Part shown: positions 6,716 to 15,171 of the stretch, piece after piece | Layout of the letters: each line of letters opens with the position of its first letter | How positions within the stretch are numbered: position 1 is the first letter of the stretch | Assembly (NCBI RefSeq): GCF_002009425.1 | Contig: NZ_CP019936.1 | Coordinates: 2,653,297-2,717,296, forward strand | From: Thiosocius teredinicola | Lineage (GTDB): Bacteria > Pseudomonadota > Gammaproteobacteria > Chromatiales > Chromatiaceae | DNA: 64,000 nucleotides | Direction of reading: 5' to 3' | Notes under the pieces: model-generated | Database searches by the model: none | What the model saw: only the letters and a program-made list of their open reading frames with translations | Told to the model about the DNA's origin: nothing | Program-made: the position numbers and the translations under genes

Positions 6716-9649
6716 ATGAAGCTTAAGAAGATATCGGATCGCGTCGACGCGCCGGTCGAGAAGGAAACCGAAGGCACTGCCCATCGCACGGGGATGGCCT
6801 TGAACCGACGCGACTTCCTGCGTCAATCCGGCATCCTGGCGGGCGGCGCAGCCGTCGCAGCCGGATTTGCGCCCGGCATGATGCAGAAGAAGGCACACGC
6901 AGCGGTTGAACCGGCAAGTGGTGAGACCAAAGAGATCCGCAGCGTCTGCACGCACTGCTCAGTGGGCTGCGGGGTAATCGCCGAGGTCAAGAACGGTGTC
7001 TGGGTCGGCCAGGAGCCGGCGTTCGATCACCCGTTCAACAAGGGCGCACATTGCGCCAAAGGCGCCTCAGTGCGAGAGCACGGCCATGGCGAACGTCGTC
7101 TGAAGTACCCCACCAAGCTGGTGGATGGAAAATGGCAGAAGGTCTCGTGGGACGAAGCCATCAACGAGATCGGCGACAAACTGCTGAAGATTCGTGACGA
7201 ATCCAGCCCCGACTCGGTGTACTGGTTGGGTTCGGCCAAGTTCAATAACGAGCAGGCCTACCTGTACCGCAAGTTCGCGGCGATGTGGGGCACCAACAAC
7301 GTCGACCACCAGGCGCGCATCTGTCACTCGACCACGGTCGCGGGCGTTGCCAACACCTGGGGCTACGGCGCGATGACCAACAGCTACAACGATATCCATC
7401 GCTCGAAGGCGATCCTGCTGATCGGTTCGAATCCTGCCGAAGCGCACCCGGTTTCGTTGCAGCACATCTTCAAGGCGAAAGAAGAGAACAACGCACCGAT
7501 CATCGTGATCGACCCGCGCTTCACGCGCACCGCTGCGCATGCCGATCACTTCCTGCGCATCCGCCCCGGCACCGACGTGCCAATTATCTGGGGGATGATG
7601 TACCACATCTTCAAGAACGGCTGGGAAGACAAGGAATACATCCGCCAGCGCGTCTACGGCATGGACGACGTCAAGGCCGAAGTCGCCAAGTGGACACCCG
7701 ACGAGGTCGAGCGCGTCACCGGCGTGCCAGAGAACCAGGTCTACGCCGCTGCCAAGGCGATGGCCGACAACCGTCCCGGCACCTTCATCTGGTGCATGGG
7801 CGGAACGCAGCACACCATCGGCAACAACAACACCCGCGCCTACTGCGCCTTCCAGCTCGCGCTGGGCAACATCGGCGTATCCGGCGGCGGCGCCAATATC
7901 TTCCGCGGTCACGACAACGTTCAGGGCGCCACCGACCTCGGCGTGCTCGCCGATACCCTGCCCGGCTACTACGGCCTGGCACCGGCATCGTGGGGACACT
8001 GGGCGCGCGTCTGGGACCTCGATCTCGACTGGATCAAGGGTCGCTTCGACAACACCGCTTACGACAAAGACGGTAAGGAGTTCTACGTCGGCGAGTACGA
8101 AGAGAAGGACGATGCCGAACATGTCATGAACACCAAAGGTATCCCGGTTTCGCGCTGGATCGACGGGGTACTGGAAGACAAGAGCTTGATCGCGCAGCGC
8201 GACGTGATCAGGGCGATGTTCATGTGGGGACATGCGCCGAACTCGCAGACCCGTGGCCAGGAAATGAAAAAGGCCATGGAAAAACTCGACCTGCTGGTGA
8301 TTGTCGATCCTTATCCGACCGTATCGGCCGTCATGCACGACCGCAAAGACGGTGTTTACCTGCTGCCGGCATCGACGCAGTTCGAGACCTATGGCTCGGT
8401 TACCGCGTCGAACCGCTCGATCCAATGGCGTGACAAGATCATCGAGCCGCTGTTCGAGTCGCTTCCGGACCACATCATCATGTACAAGCTGGCCAAGAAA
8501 CTCGGCTTTGCCGACGAATTGACCAAGCACATCAAGGTTGAAAACGACGAACCGCTGATCGAAGACATCACGCGCGAGTTCAACCGAGGCATGTGGACCA
8601 TCGGTTACACGGGCCAAAGCCCGGAGCGTCTGAAGATCCACCAGCAGAACTGGGGCACCTTCGATTTCACGACGCTCAAGGCCGAAGGCGGACCTGCCGA
8701 CGGCGACTTCTACGGTATGCCCTGGCCTTGCTGGGGCAACCCGGAGATGAATCATCCGGGTACGCCGAACCTGTACGACACCAGCAGCAGCGTGGCCGAA
8801 GGTGGTTTGACCTTCCGTGCCCGCTTCGGTGTCGAGCGCGACGGCGTCAGCCTGCTGGCGGACGGCAGCTACTCACGCGGTTCAGAGATCAAAGACGGTT
8901 ACCCGGAGTTCTCCAGCGACCTGTTGAAGAAACTCGGCTGGTGGGGCGACCTCAGCGCCGACGAGCAGACACTTGCCGAAGGCAAGAATTGGAAGACCGA
9001 CCTATCGGGCGGCATCCAGCGAGTTGCGATCAAGCATGGCTGTGCACCTTTCGGCAATGCCAAGGCGCGCGCCATCGTCTGGACGTTCCCCGACCCTGTG
9101 CCGATACACCGAGAGCCGTTGTACACCAACCGTCGTGACCTGGTGGAGAAGTACCCGACCTACGACGATCGCAAGTCGTTCTGGCGTCTGCCGACGCGCT
9201 ACGGGTCCATCCAGGCCAAAGACTATTCGAACGACTATCCAATCATTCTGACCTCCGGTCGACTGGTTGAATACGAAGGCGGTGGTGACGAAACGCGCTC
9301 CAACCCGTGGCTCGCCGAACTGCAGCAGGACATGTTCGTCGAGGTACATCCGCGCGACGCCAACAACGCGGGCATCAAAGACGGCGACGACGTCTGGGTG
9401 GAAGGCACCGAAGGCGCCAAGATCAAGGTCAAGGCGATGGTGACGCGGCGCGTGGCCGCAGGCGTGGCGTTCACGCCGTTCCATTTCGGCGGTCACTTCG
9501 AAGGCAAGGACCTGCGCGACAAGTATCCCAGCGGATGCGACCCCTTCGTGCTCGGCGAGGCCTGCAATACCGCAATGACCTACGGCTACGACTCGGTGAC
9601 CCAGATGCAGGAAACCAAGTGCACCCTTTGCCGCATCTCGAAGGCTTGA
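6716..9649 (+). CDS. fdhA: Formate dehydrogenase catalytic (alpha) subunit, cysteine type
   Basis: This bis-molybdopterin-guanine-dinucleotide enzyme oxidises formate to CO2 and passes electrons to the beta subunit, outside the cytoplasmic membrane. The protein has 977 residues. A Tat signal, NRRDFLRQSGILAGG, lies at about 30-44. The proximal 4Fe-4S ligands are Cys78, Cys81, Cys85 and Cys113. The molybdenum ligand is Cys203 in QARICHSTTVAG, encoded by TGT at 7322-7324, so the enzyme does not use selenocysteine. A C-terminal cofactor-binding domain (ILTSGRLVEYEGGGDETRSN... to FTPFHFGG) closes the protein. ATG 6716 follows a GGGAGAG site. It forms one operon with the beta subunit 13 nt downstream and is probably loaded by the FdhD and TorD-like proteins encoded nearby. 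Confidence 0.96.
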   Translation: MKLKKISDRVDAPVEKETEGTAHRTGMALNRRDFLRQSGILAGGAAVAAGFAPGMMQKKAHAAVEPASGETKEIRSVCTHCSVGCGVIAEVKNGVWVGQEPAFDHPFNKGAHCAKGASVREHGHGERRLKYPTKLVDGKWQKVSWDEAINEIGDKLLKIRDESSPDSVYWLGSAKFNNEQAYLYRKFAAMWGTNNVDHQARICHSTTVAGVANTWGYGAMTNSYNDIHRSKAILLIGSNPAEAHPVSLQHIFKAKEENNAPIIVIDPRFTRTAAHADHFLRIRPGTDVPIIWGMMYHIFKNGWEDKEYIRQRVYGMDDVKAEVAKWTPDEVERVTGVPENQVYAAAKAMADNRPGTFIWCMGGTQHTIGNNNTRAYCAFQLALGNIGVSGGGANIFRGHDNVQGATDLGVLADTLPGYYGLAPASWGHWARVWDLDLDWIKGRFDNTAYDKDGKEFYVGEYEEKDDAEHVMNTKGIPVSRWIDGVLEDKSLIAQRDVIRAMFMWGHAPNSQTRGQEMKKAMEKLDLLVIVDPYPTVSAVMHDRKDGVYLLPASTQFETYGSVTASNRSIQWRDKIIEPLFESLPDHIIMYKLAKKLGFADELTKHIKVENDEPLIEDITREFNRGMWTIGYTGQSPERLKIHQQNWGTFDFTTLKAEGGPADGDFYGMPWPCWGNPEMNHPGTPNLYDTSSSVAEGGLTFRARFGVERDGVSLLADGSYSRGSEIKDGYPEFSSDLLKKLGWWGDLSADEQTLAEGKNWKTDLSGGIQRVAIKHGCAPFGNAKARAIVWTFPDPVPIHREPLYTNRRDLVEKYPTYDDRKSFWRLPTRYGSIQAKDYSNDYPIILTSGRLVEYEGGGDETRSNPWLAELQQDMFVEVHPRDANNAGIKDGDDVWVEGTEGAKIKVKAMVTRRVAAGVAFTPFHFGGHFEGKDLRDKYPSGCDPFVLGEACNTAMTYGYDSVTQMQETKCTLCRISKA

Positions 9650-9662
9650 GGAGGACTCAGAC

Positions 9663-10292
9663 ATGGCCAATATGAAGTTCTACTGCGACGCTGAGCGCTG
9701 TATCGAGTGCAATGCCTGTGTCACCGCTTGCAAGAATGAAAACGAGGTACCCTGGGGTGTAAACCGCCGGCGCGTCGTCACCATCAAAGACGGCGAAGCC
9801 GGTGAACGCTCATTGTCGGTCGCCTGTATGCATTGCTCGGACGCGCCCTGCGCCGCCGTCTGTCCGGTCGATTGTTTCTACACCACCGAAGACGGCGTGG
9901 TACTGCACGACAAGGACATCTGCATCGGCTGCGGTTACTGCTTCTACGCCTGCCCCTTTGGTGCGCCGCAGTTTCCGAAGGCCGGCGCGTTCGCCTCGCG
10001 CGGCAAGATGGACAAGTGCACCTTCTGCGCCGGTGGTCCTGCCGAGACCGGCAGTGCGGACGAGCATCGCACCTACGGTTCGAATCGTCTGGCCGAAGGC
10101 AAGCTGCCCCTGTGTGCCGAGATGTGCTCCACCAAGGCACTGCTGGCCGGCGATGCCGACGTCGTATCCGACATCTACCGCAAACGTGTCATCAACCGTG
10201 GTGCCTCGGTTCTCGACTGGGGTGTCAACTACGATCGTGCGGGCATTCGTGCCACGCGCGGCATGAAAGGCAAAGCCAGCAGCGACGGCTGA
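9663..10292 (+). CDS. fdhB: Formate dehydrogenase iron-sulfur (beta) subunit
   Basis: The 209-residue protein has four ferredoxin-type cysteine groups that can be read in order: CIECNACVTACKNE, CMHCSDAPCAAVCPVD, CIGCGYCFYACPFG, and CTFC with CAEMCSTKALLAG. They wire electrons from the catalytic subunit to the cytochrome b. It lacks a Tat signal of its own, as expected for a subunit exported together with the alpha partner. Unlike E. coli FdnH it has no clear C-terminal membrane anchor, so contact with the membrane would rely on the gamma subunit. A GGAGGA ribosome-binding site precedes the start. A strong hairpin follows the stop. Confidence 0.95.
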   Translation: MANMKFYCDAERCIECNACVTACKNENEVPWGVNRRRVVTIKDGEAGERSLSVACMHCSDAPCAAVCPVDCFYTTEDGVVLHDKDICIGCGYCFYACPFGAPQFPKAGAFASRGKMDKCTFCAGGPAETGSADEHRTYGSNRLAEGKLPLCAEMCSTKALLAGDADVVSDIYRKRVINRGASVLDWGVNYDRAGIRATRGMKGKASSDG

Positions 10293-10302
10293 CACTGCCC
10301 TT

Positions 10303-10341
10303 GCCGGCTACCTCGCCGCTGGGTAGCCGGCCTTCGTTTTT
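10303..10341 (+). terminator. Terminator-like hairpin between fdhB and fdhC
   Basis: A perfect 10-bp inverted repeat (GCCGGCTACC at 10303-10312, GGTAGCCGGC at 10322-10331) encloses a 9-nt loop and is followed by a short spacer and five T residues. It sits in the 98-bp gap between the beta and gamma subunit genes, which share a strand and a complex. It could lower transcription of fdhC relative to fdhAB, or stabilise the upstream mRNA end. Confidence 0.75.
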
Positions 10342-10390
10342 CAGCGAGCAAAACCACTTCCGAATGTCCGTGGTTCTGCCGGAGTCGTTA

Positions 10391-11455
10391 ATGAGACAAG
10401 TCATGCCGTTTGCAACCCGAAGCAGCCTGATGCCGGCGTGCGTCCTGTTCTTCGTGTTGTGTGTTCTGTGCGCAGGTTCTTCGGCATTCGCCGCCGACAC
10501 CGAGCCCGCCACGCACTCGCCCATCATGGTGCCGAACCCGGCAACGGACCTTTGGCGGGCGGTCCGTCAACGCGGCGGAGACGTCGTCGGCAACACCCAG
10601 GCGCGCGGTGTCGATAGCGGCGTGCTGATCAACACCAGTGGCGAGGAGTTCCGCAATTACCGGCGCAACGACTTCATTGGACCTGCCGGATGGGTAGTCA
10701 TTGGTGCGGTCGCGGTAATCTTCGTGTTCTACCTGATACGCGGGCGCATTCCGATCGACGGCGGGCGGTCAGGCAAGCGCATCCTGCGGTTCGGCGACTT
10801 TGACCGTACCCTGCATTGGTTCACCGCAATCCTGTTTATCTTTCTCGCCATCACGGGCCTGACGCTGCTTTTCGGTCGCTTCGTCGTCCTGCCGATATTC
10901 GGCGCCGAGGCGTTCAGTGTGATAGCCAGCGCCTGCAAGGAAGGTCACAACCTGTTCGGCCCGCTGTTCATCGTGGCCGTGGTGTTGCTGTTCGTGCGCT
11001 TCGCGGTAAAGAACCTTCCGGCAAAAGGCGACCTCAAGTGGCTGGCGAAAGGCGGAGGCATCATCGGCAAGGCGCATGTCAGCGCCGGCTTTTTCAACGC
11101 CGGCGAGAAGATCTGGTTCTGGGCGGTGATGGTGCTTGGTGTCACCGTATCGGCATCCGGCCTGATCCTCGATTTCCCGGTGTTCGGCCAGGGCCGGGAA
11201 ACCATGCAACTGGCGCTGGTGGTTCACGGAGCTGCCGCTATCCTGTTCATCGCCGGCTCGTTCGGCCACATCTATATCGGCACGCTCGGTACCGAGGGCA
11301 GCCTCGAGAGCATGACGACAGGTACGGTCGACGAGAACTGGGCCAAATCGCATCACGACCGGTGGTACGCAGAGGTCAAGGGTAAGCAAGCACCGGATGT
11401 GCCGGATTCCGGTGTTCCGCCTATCGGTTTACAGGCGAAACCCGACAAGGCGTAG
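10391..11455 (+). CDS. fdhC: Formate dehydrogenase cytochrome b (gamma) subunit
   Basis: The 354-residue membrane protein is homologous to FdnI/FdoI-type di-haem cytochrome b, which takes electrons from FdhB and reduces quinone. An N-terminal cleavable signal (hydrophobic core about 14-30, SAFA end) and a periplasmic segment of roughly 70 residues precede the first anchor at about 100-120. The cytochrome part starts at RFGDFDRTLHWFTAILFIFLAITG and has four membrane helices, with candidate haem histidines in DRTLHW, KEGHNLFG and VVHGAAA. The C-terminal tail (WAKSHHDRWYAEVKG) is typical. ATG 10391 is preceded by GGAG. The frame remains open far upstream, but that part overlaps fdhB and is rejected. 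Confidence 0.93.
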   Translation: MRQVMPFATRSSLMPACVLFFVLCVLCAGSSAFAADTEPATHSPIMVPNPATDLWRAVRQRGGDVVGNTQARGVDSGVLINTSGEEFRNYRRNDFIGPAGWVVIGAVAVIFVFYLIRGRIPIDGGRSGKRILRFGDFDRTLHWFTAILFIFLAITGLTLLFGRFVVLPIFGAEAFSVIASACKEGHNLFGPLFIVAVVLLFVRFAVKNLPAKGDLKWLAKGGGIIGKAHVSAGFFNAGEKIWFWAVMVLGVTVSASGLILDFPVFGQGRETMQLALVVHGAAAILFIAGSFGHIYIGTLGTEGSLESMTTGTVDENWAKSHHDRWYAEVKGKQAPDVPDSGVPPIGLQAKPDKA

Positions 11456-11484
11456 ACAATCCATTCACAACACAGGGAGTTGCC

Positions 11485-12129
11485 GTGAGTTTCAGCGCAT
11501 TCGTCGATGGCCCGCTGTGGTACATCTCACTGACGGTGTTCGTGGTCGGCGTTGTATGGCGACTCGTCGGTTTGCTCACGCTGAGTAGAAAAGCGGATCT
11601 CAGTGTGCCCCGTGCGTCTGCTGCGAGCGGCGCCGTCAGCACAACACTCTCACGCTTTTTGCCGCGTCGCGATTTCTGGCCGCGTACACGCTTGCAGGTT
11701 ATCGCCGGTTACCTGTTTCACGTCGGATTGTTTGCCCTGCTGTTCTTCGCCGCGCCGCATGTCGATTTCTACCGCGAGCGCCTGTTCGGTGTCGGTTGGC
11801 CGGCGATGCCCGAATGGGCTTTCATCCTGACGTCGGAGATGGCATTTCTGGGCCTGCTGTTCCTGATTCTGCACCGCCTGATGAATCCGGTCACGCGCGC
11901 CATCTCCAGGCGCGGCGACTACGTGGGCTCGATCCTGCTGTTTCTCGTCATGCTGACGGGCTGCCTGGCTTTGGCACGATCGTATGAGCCGTTACGTATG
12001 TTGCACTTCTTTCTTGCCGAGCTGTTGTTGTTGTACTTCCCGTTCAGCGCGCTGATGCACACCTTCACCTTCCCGTTCAGCCGTGCCGCCATGGGCGCGC
12101 ACTACGGGCGGCGCGGTGTGCGTGTCTGA
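11485..12129 (+). CDS. NarI/HdrE-like cytochrome b-type membrane subunit
   Basis: The 214-residue protein starts at a GTG behind CAGGGAG. It has an N-terminal membrane helix (about 8-30), a short cytoplasmic loop, then four more hydrophobic helices. Histidines in AGYLFHVGLF, LILHRLM, LRMLHFFLAE and ALMHTF are well placed to bind haem, as in nitrate reductase gamma and the HdrE/DsrM families. The next gene encodes an HdrD-like protein, so the two probably form a membrane-bound quinone-linked oxidoreductase like HdrDE or DsrMK. It begins 29 nt after fdhC on the same strand, which suggests electrons from formate or quinol are routed through it. The substrate of the pair is unknown. Confidence 0.8.
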   Translation: MSFSAFVDGPLWYISLTVFVVGVVWRLVGLLTLSRKADLSVPRASAASGAVSTTLSRFLPRRDFWPRTRLQVIAGYLFHVGLFALLFFAAPHVDFYRERLFGVGWPAMPEWAFILTSEMAFLGLLFLILHRLMNPVTRAISRRGDYVGSILLFLVMLTGCLALARSYEPLRMLHFFLAELLLLYFPFSALMHTFTFPFSRAAMGAHYGRRGVRV

Positions 12130-12177
12130 ATGTGCATGCTAGGACTGACAACGAACCGATAACCAGGAGCGCCGACG

Positions 12178-13509
12178 ATGGCCATCGACATGAACGTGTT
12201 CCGCGGCTTCATCGAGCAGATAAAGATGTTGCCGCAGATGGCGCAACCCACCGATTGCCCGGACGGCGAACGGATCAATCGTGCCAAAGCGGTGTTTGCT
12301 GCCAAGCTCGATGCGCGCAAGGCCGTGCAATTGGAGTCATGCGTGCACTGTGGGATGTGCGCCGAGGCCTGCCAGTTCTATATCCAGACAGGCGACCCTG
12401 AACTGACGCCGATCCACAAGCTCGACCTGCTCAAACGCTATTACCGGCGCGAGAAAGCGCCGTGGCGCATCGTGCACCGCCTCACCGAACCGGAGATCAC
12501 GCAGGCCGACCTCGAGGCGACTCAACCGTTGGTTTACGAATCATGTACCGAGTGCGGACGCTGCGGACTCGCCTGTCCGATGGGCATCGATATCGCCTCC
12601 ATGGTCAATGTGACGCGCCAGGCACTGGCCGAGGCCGGCCTGATTCCGGCCGGACTGCGCGCCGTGGAACAGGAGCAAGGCAGCCGCGGCACCGTGTTTG
12701 GCGTCGGTCCCGATCAGCTGCGCCAAGCGGTCGAAGACCTGCGCACCAAGGGCTACGAGGTCCCGCTGGACAAAGAGCGCGCCGACATCCTGGTATTGAG
12801 TTCGACCATCGACATCCTGCTGTTCAAAGACGCCCTCGAGGCGACGGTCAAGGTCATGAATCACCTTGGCGTCGATTGGACGATACACAGCTGCGCCTTC
12901 GAAGGGGCGAACTTCGGTCTGCTGTCGGGTTATGAATCCGTGCAGAAGTCCGCCTCGGAGCGCATCACAAACGAGGCGATCCGGCTCGGCGCAAGCCTGG
13001 TGATCGTGCCCGAATGCGGTCATGCCTACCCGGCGCTGCGCTGGGAAGGCGCGAACGAACATGGCGAAGCATTGCCGTTCGAGGTCATGGCCTTGTCGGA
13101 GTACCTCGGCCGCGAAGTGATGGCGGGACGATTGAAGCTTCAGCCAGTCTCCAAGAACAGATCGGTCACCTACCACGACCCGTGCAAAGTCGGCCGGCAT
13201 GGCGGCGTGTTCGATGAACCCCGCGCTGTGCTCGATGCCTTGGGCGTTGATCTACGCGAGATGCCCAGTCACGGCGCCGTCAACTTCTGTTGCGGTGGCG
13301 GCGCCGGCCTGTTCGTGATGGAAAAAGCCGAGCCGATGCGCAATGCAGCGTTTGATCTGAAACGCACCCAGGCCGAAAGTACCGGCGCGGATTCCGTCGT
13401 CACCGCCTGTGGGAGCTGCCGCGTCAACCTGATGGCCGGTGCAGATCGCACGCAGTGGCAGACCCCGATCGAGAGCCTGGTCGAGTTGGTCGGCGCCAAC
13501 CTCAAGTAG
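12178..13509 (+). CDS. HdrD/GlpC-like iron-sulfur oxidoreductase with two CCG domains
   Basis: The protein has 443 residues. Two N-terminal 4Fe-4S motifs are seen (CVHCGMCAEACQFY at about 57-70 and CTECGRCGLACPMG at about 123-136). Two cysteine-rich CCG-type domains follow: the first around SCAFEGANFG...VPECGHAYPALR, the second HDPCKVGRHGG...NFCCGGGAGLFV...TACGSCRVNL. This is the layout of heterodisulfide reductase subunit D, DsrK, GlpC and LldE relatives, whose CCG domains can hold a noncubane cluster acting on disulfides or small acids. It pairs with the membrane subunit just upstream. Its real electron acceptor (thiol-disulfide, sulfur carrier or organic acid) cannot be read from sequence. 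Confidence 0.85.
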   Translation: MAIDMNVFRGFIEQIKMLPQMAQPTDCPDGERINRAKAVFAAKLDARKAVQLESCVHCGMCAEACQFYIQTGDPELTPIHKLDLLKRYYRREKAPWRIVHRLTEPEITQADLEATQPLVYESCTECGRCGLACPMGIDIASMVNVTRQALAEAGLIPAGLRAVEQEQGSRGTVFGVGPDQLRQAVEDLRTKGYEVPLDKERADILVLSSTIDILLFKDALEATVKVMNHLGVDWTIHSCAFEGANFGLLSGYESVQKSASERITNEAIRLGASLVIVPECGHAYPALRWEGANEHGEALPFEVMALSEYLGREVMAGRLKLQPVSKNRSVTYHDPCKVGRHGGVFDEPRAVLDALGVDLREMPSHGAVNFCCGGGAGLFVMEKAEPMRNAAFDLKRTQAESTGADSVVTACGSCRVNLMAGADRTQWQTPIESLVELVGANLK

Positions 13510-13896
13510 GCCCCAGGTTCGAATCTGTTCGCAAGCTGCAACCGCGCACTTCGACCGGGATTAACGACGATTTTCGACTTCGCGCCGCGGTAAGCGACGA
13601 CCTGGATTGCGGCGAAACGTCTCAAAAACAACGCGCACCAAGTCATGCGTGCCGGTTGACAACCTACGCCACCAGGCAAGCGCCTGATCGCGCCTGCACG
13701 GGCAATCCGCCGGAAAGCGACGAGGTTCACACCTGCAAATCTTGAATGGGCAATCGAGCTGGTGAGCACCCAACTCTACGCCGTATAGTCGAGCGCGCGT
13801 ACTCGGATCCGCGAGCCGTTTCACCTCGCCAAGGATTGCTGGATGTAACGCATAGACTTGAATTGCCCTTCACAAAAAATACATGAGGAGAAGATC
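13510..13896. other. Non-coding gap upstream of the nickel superoxide dismutase
   Basis: This 387-bp stretch separates the hdrD-like gene from sodN. I find no gene with coding signs in it and no clear terminator for the upstream operon. The sequence becomes A/T-rich just before the sodN ribosome-binding site, so a promoter for sodN probably lies here. I could not assign -35/-10 boxes or a Nur site with confidence. Confidence 0.5.
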
Positions 13897-14364
13897 GTGT
13901 CCAGATCACTCAAAAGCACTTTGCTCGCGGCCGCACTGAGCGTGGCGTCTTTCAACCTGATGGTCATTGAACCGGCACAAGCGCATTGCCAGATCCCCTG
14001 CGGGATCTACGACGACCATGCACGTGTGCAGTCGATGCTCGAAGATGCTGCGACCGTGGAAAAATCGGTAACGCTGATCACCGAACTGGCCGGCAAGACC
14101 GACGTTCAGTCGCAGAACCAGCTCGTACGCTGGGTCATGAACAAAGAGACCCACGCACAGAAGATCATCGCGACCATCAGCGACTATTTCCTGACGCAAC
14201 GTGTCAAAGCCGACATGGATGACTATGGCGAGCGCCTCGCCAAACATCACGCGGTCATTGTCGCTGCAATGAAAGCGAAGCAGAACGCCGATGATGCTTC
14301 CGTGAAGGCATTGAAGGACGCGATCGAAGCGCTCGCTCCGTACTACCCCGAGCACAAGCACTGA
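13897..14364 (+). CDS. sodN: Nickel superoxide dismutase with an N-terminal export signal
   Basis: The enzyme disproportionates superoxide with a nickel ion held by the N-terminal hook. The hook motif HCQIPCGIYDD begins at residue 30 and matches the family consensus HCxxPCGxY, giving His1, Cys2 and Cys6 of the mature enzyme. The rest (about 115 residues) is the expected four-helix bundle. Residues 1-29 form a signal peptide: Arg/Lys start, hydrophobic stretch TLLAAALSVASFNLMVI, then AQA directly before the His. Cleavage after AQA would create the free N-terminal His1. I chose GTG 13897 because GAGGAG sits 6-12 nt upstream; an earlier in-frame start lacks this. No sodX-type peptidase gene is nearby. 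Confidence 0.9.
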   Translation: MSRSLKSTLLAAALSVASFNLMVIEPAQAHCQIPCGIYDDHARVQSMLEDAATVEKSVTLITELAGKTDVQSQNQLVRWVMNKETHAQKIIATISDYFLTQRVKADMDDYGERLAKHHAVIVAAMKAKQNADDASVKALKDAIEALAPYYPEHKH

Positions 14365-14398
14365 TCCGCACTACGCTCGCCACCTCGGCAAGCGAATC

Positions 14399-14428
14399 AG
14401 CCGCCGTGCATCCGCGCGGCGGCTTTTT
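14399..14428 (+). terminator. Rho-independent terminator of sodN
   Basis: An 8-bp perfect stem (AGCCGCCG at 14399-14406, CGGCGGCT at 14417-14424) with a 10-nt loop is followed by a T-run. It lies 35 nt after the sodN stop and just before the convergent gene ending at 14428. Confidence 0.88.
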
Positions 14429-15171
14429 CATTCTACCGCTGACTCGGCCAGTATCTCCTCGAGATAGGCAAGGCGCCGCAGCGAGACGTTGATTTTCTCT
14501 TCGAGTTCTCTGTCGGGTTCACCGCCGAGCAGATGCAGCATGTCCTCGAAAAAGAACACGTAGAAGCTGTCGATGTAGCGAATCTGCCGCAGGTTATCCA
14601 TCACCAGGTTGTCCATGCCGTACAGGTCGATGACGCGTGGGTTCGGGCCCTCGCGCCACGCATTGGCGACATTGACGAACTGCTGCAGCTGATCACGCGT
14701 GATCGGGTACTTTCGAAGCAACCCAACCGCTTCCTCGCGATTGCTCGGATTGGCGATGTTGAACCAGATATTCACGGCGCGCGCCAGCACGAAGACATTG
14801 CGCTTGCCGTTTATGCAGGTAATCGCGAACAACGCACGCGGAACGATTTCACCCAGCTGTTTGCGCAGCATGTCGTATTGACGACGCAGTATCCGGATAT
14901 CGGCATCGTCGTAGGAATCACGCGGATACTTCAGCACGAACTCGACAAAATTGTGACCGTCGGACTGGTCATCGCTTCGCCTGCCGCCGCGCCAGACCTG
15001 GCAATGATTGCCGGTATCCGACACCAACGCCCGCCTGACCCGTGGGCTGACACAGGCCACATCGAGCTCGGGCGTTTCGTATTCGGAACGCCGGGAAGGC
15101 GGCTTGTCACTGATGTCCAACGGCTTCGAACCCCGGGAATGCAGCCAAGAACGCGCCGAGCCCGTCGGCAA
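14428..15171 (-). CDS. Hypothetical protein, possible degenerate kinase-fold protein
   Basis: This open frame of up to 247 residues is not a family I recognise. Two stretches recall small-lobe and catalytic-loop elements of kinase-like folds: HNFVEFVLKYPRDSYDDADI then LRRQYDMLRKQLGEIVPRALF (a lysine before an acidic helix), and PRVIDLYGMDNLVMD then NLRQIRYIDSF (catalytic-loop and metal-site-like pattern). That resemblance is by eye only. The C-terminal part is helical and acidic (ELEEKINVSLRRLAYLEEIL). The listed start overlaps the upstream gamma-glutamylcyclotransferase gene by 65 nt. A TTG near 15118, overlapping the upstream stop region, could be the true start. The two genes are probably co-transcribed. 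Confidence 0.65.
   Translation of the reverse strand: MPTGSARSWLHSRGSKPLDISDKPPSRRSEYETPELDVACVSPRVRRALVSDTGNHCQVWRGGRRSDDQSDGHNFVEFVLKYPRDSYDDADIRILRRQYDMLRKQLGEIVPRALFAITCINGKRNVFVLARAVNIWFNIANPSNREEAVGLLRKYPITRDQLQQFVNVANAWREGPNPRVIDLYGMDNLVMDNLRQIRYIDSFYVFFFEDMLHLLGGEPDRELEEKINVSLRRLAYLEEILAESAVE

Noticed and set aside
7322-7324. Possible selenocysteine codon in formate dehydrogenase
   Set aside because: The codon at the molybdenum ligand is TGT (Cys203), and the frame has no internal TGA.
7067-8755. Minus-strand open frame of 562 codons
   Set aside because: It is the antisense shadow of the formate dehydrogenase catalytic subunit gene.
9833-10390. Upstream extension of the fdhC reading frame
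   Set aside because: It lies inside fdhB in another frame and past the hairpin. The signal peptide of FdhC starts at 10391 with a ribosome-binding site.
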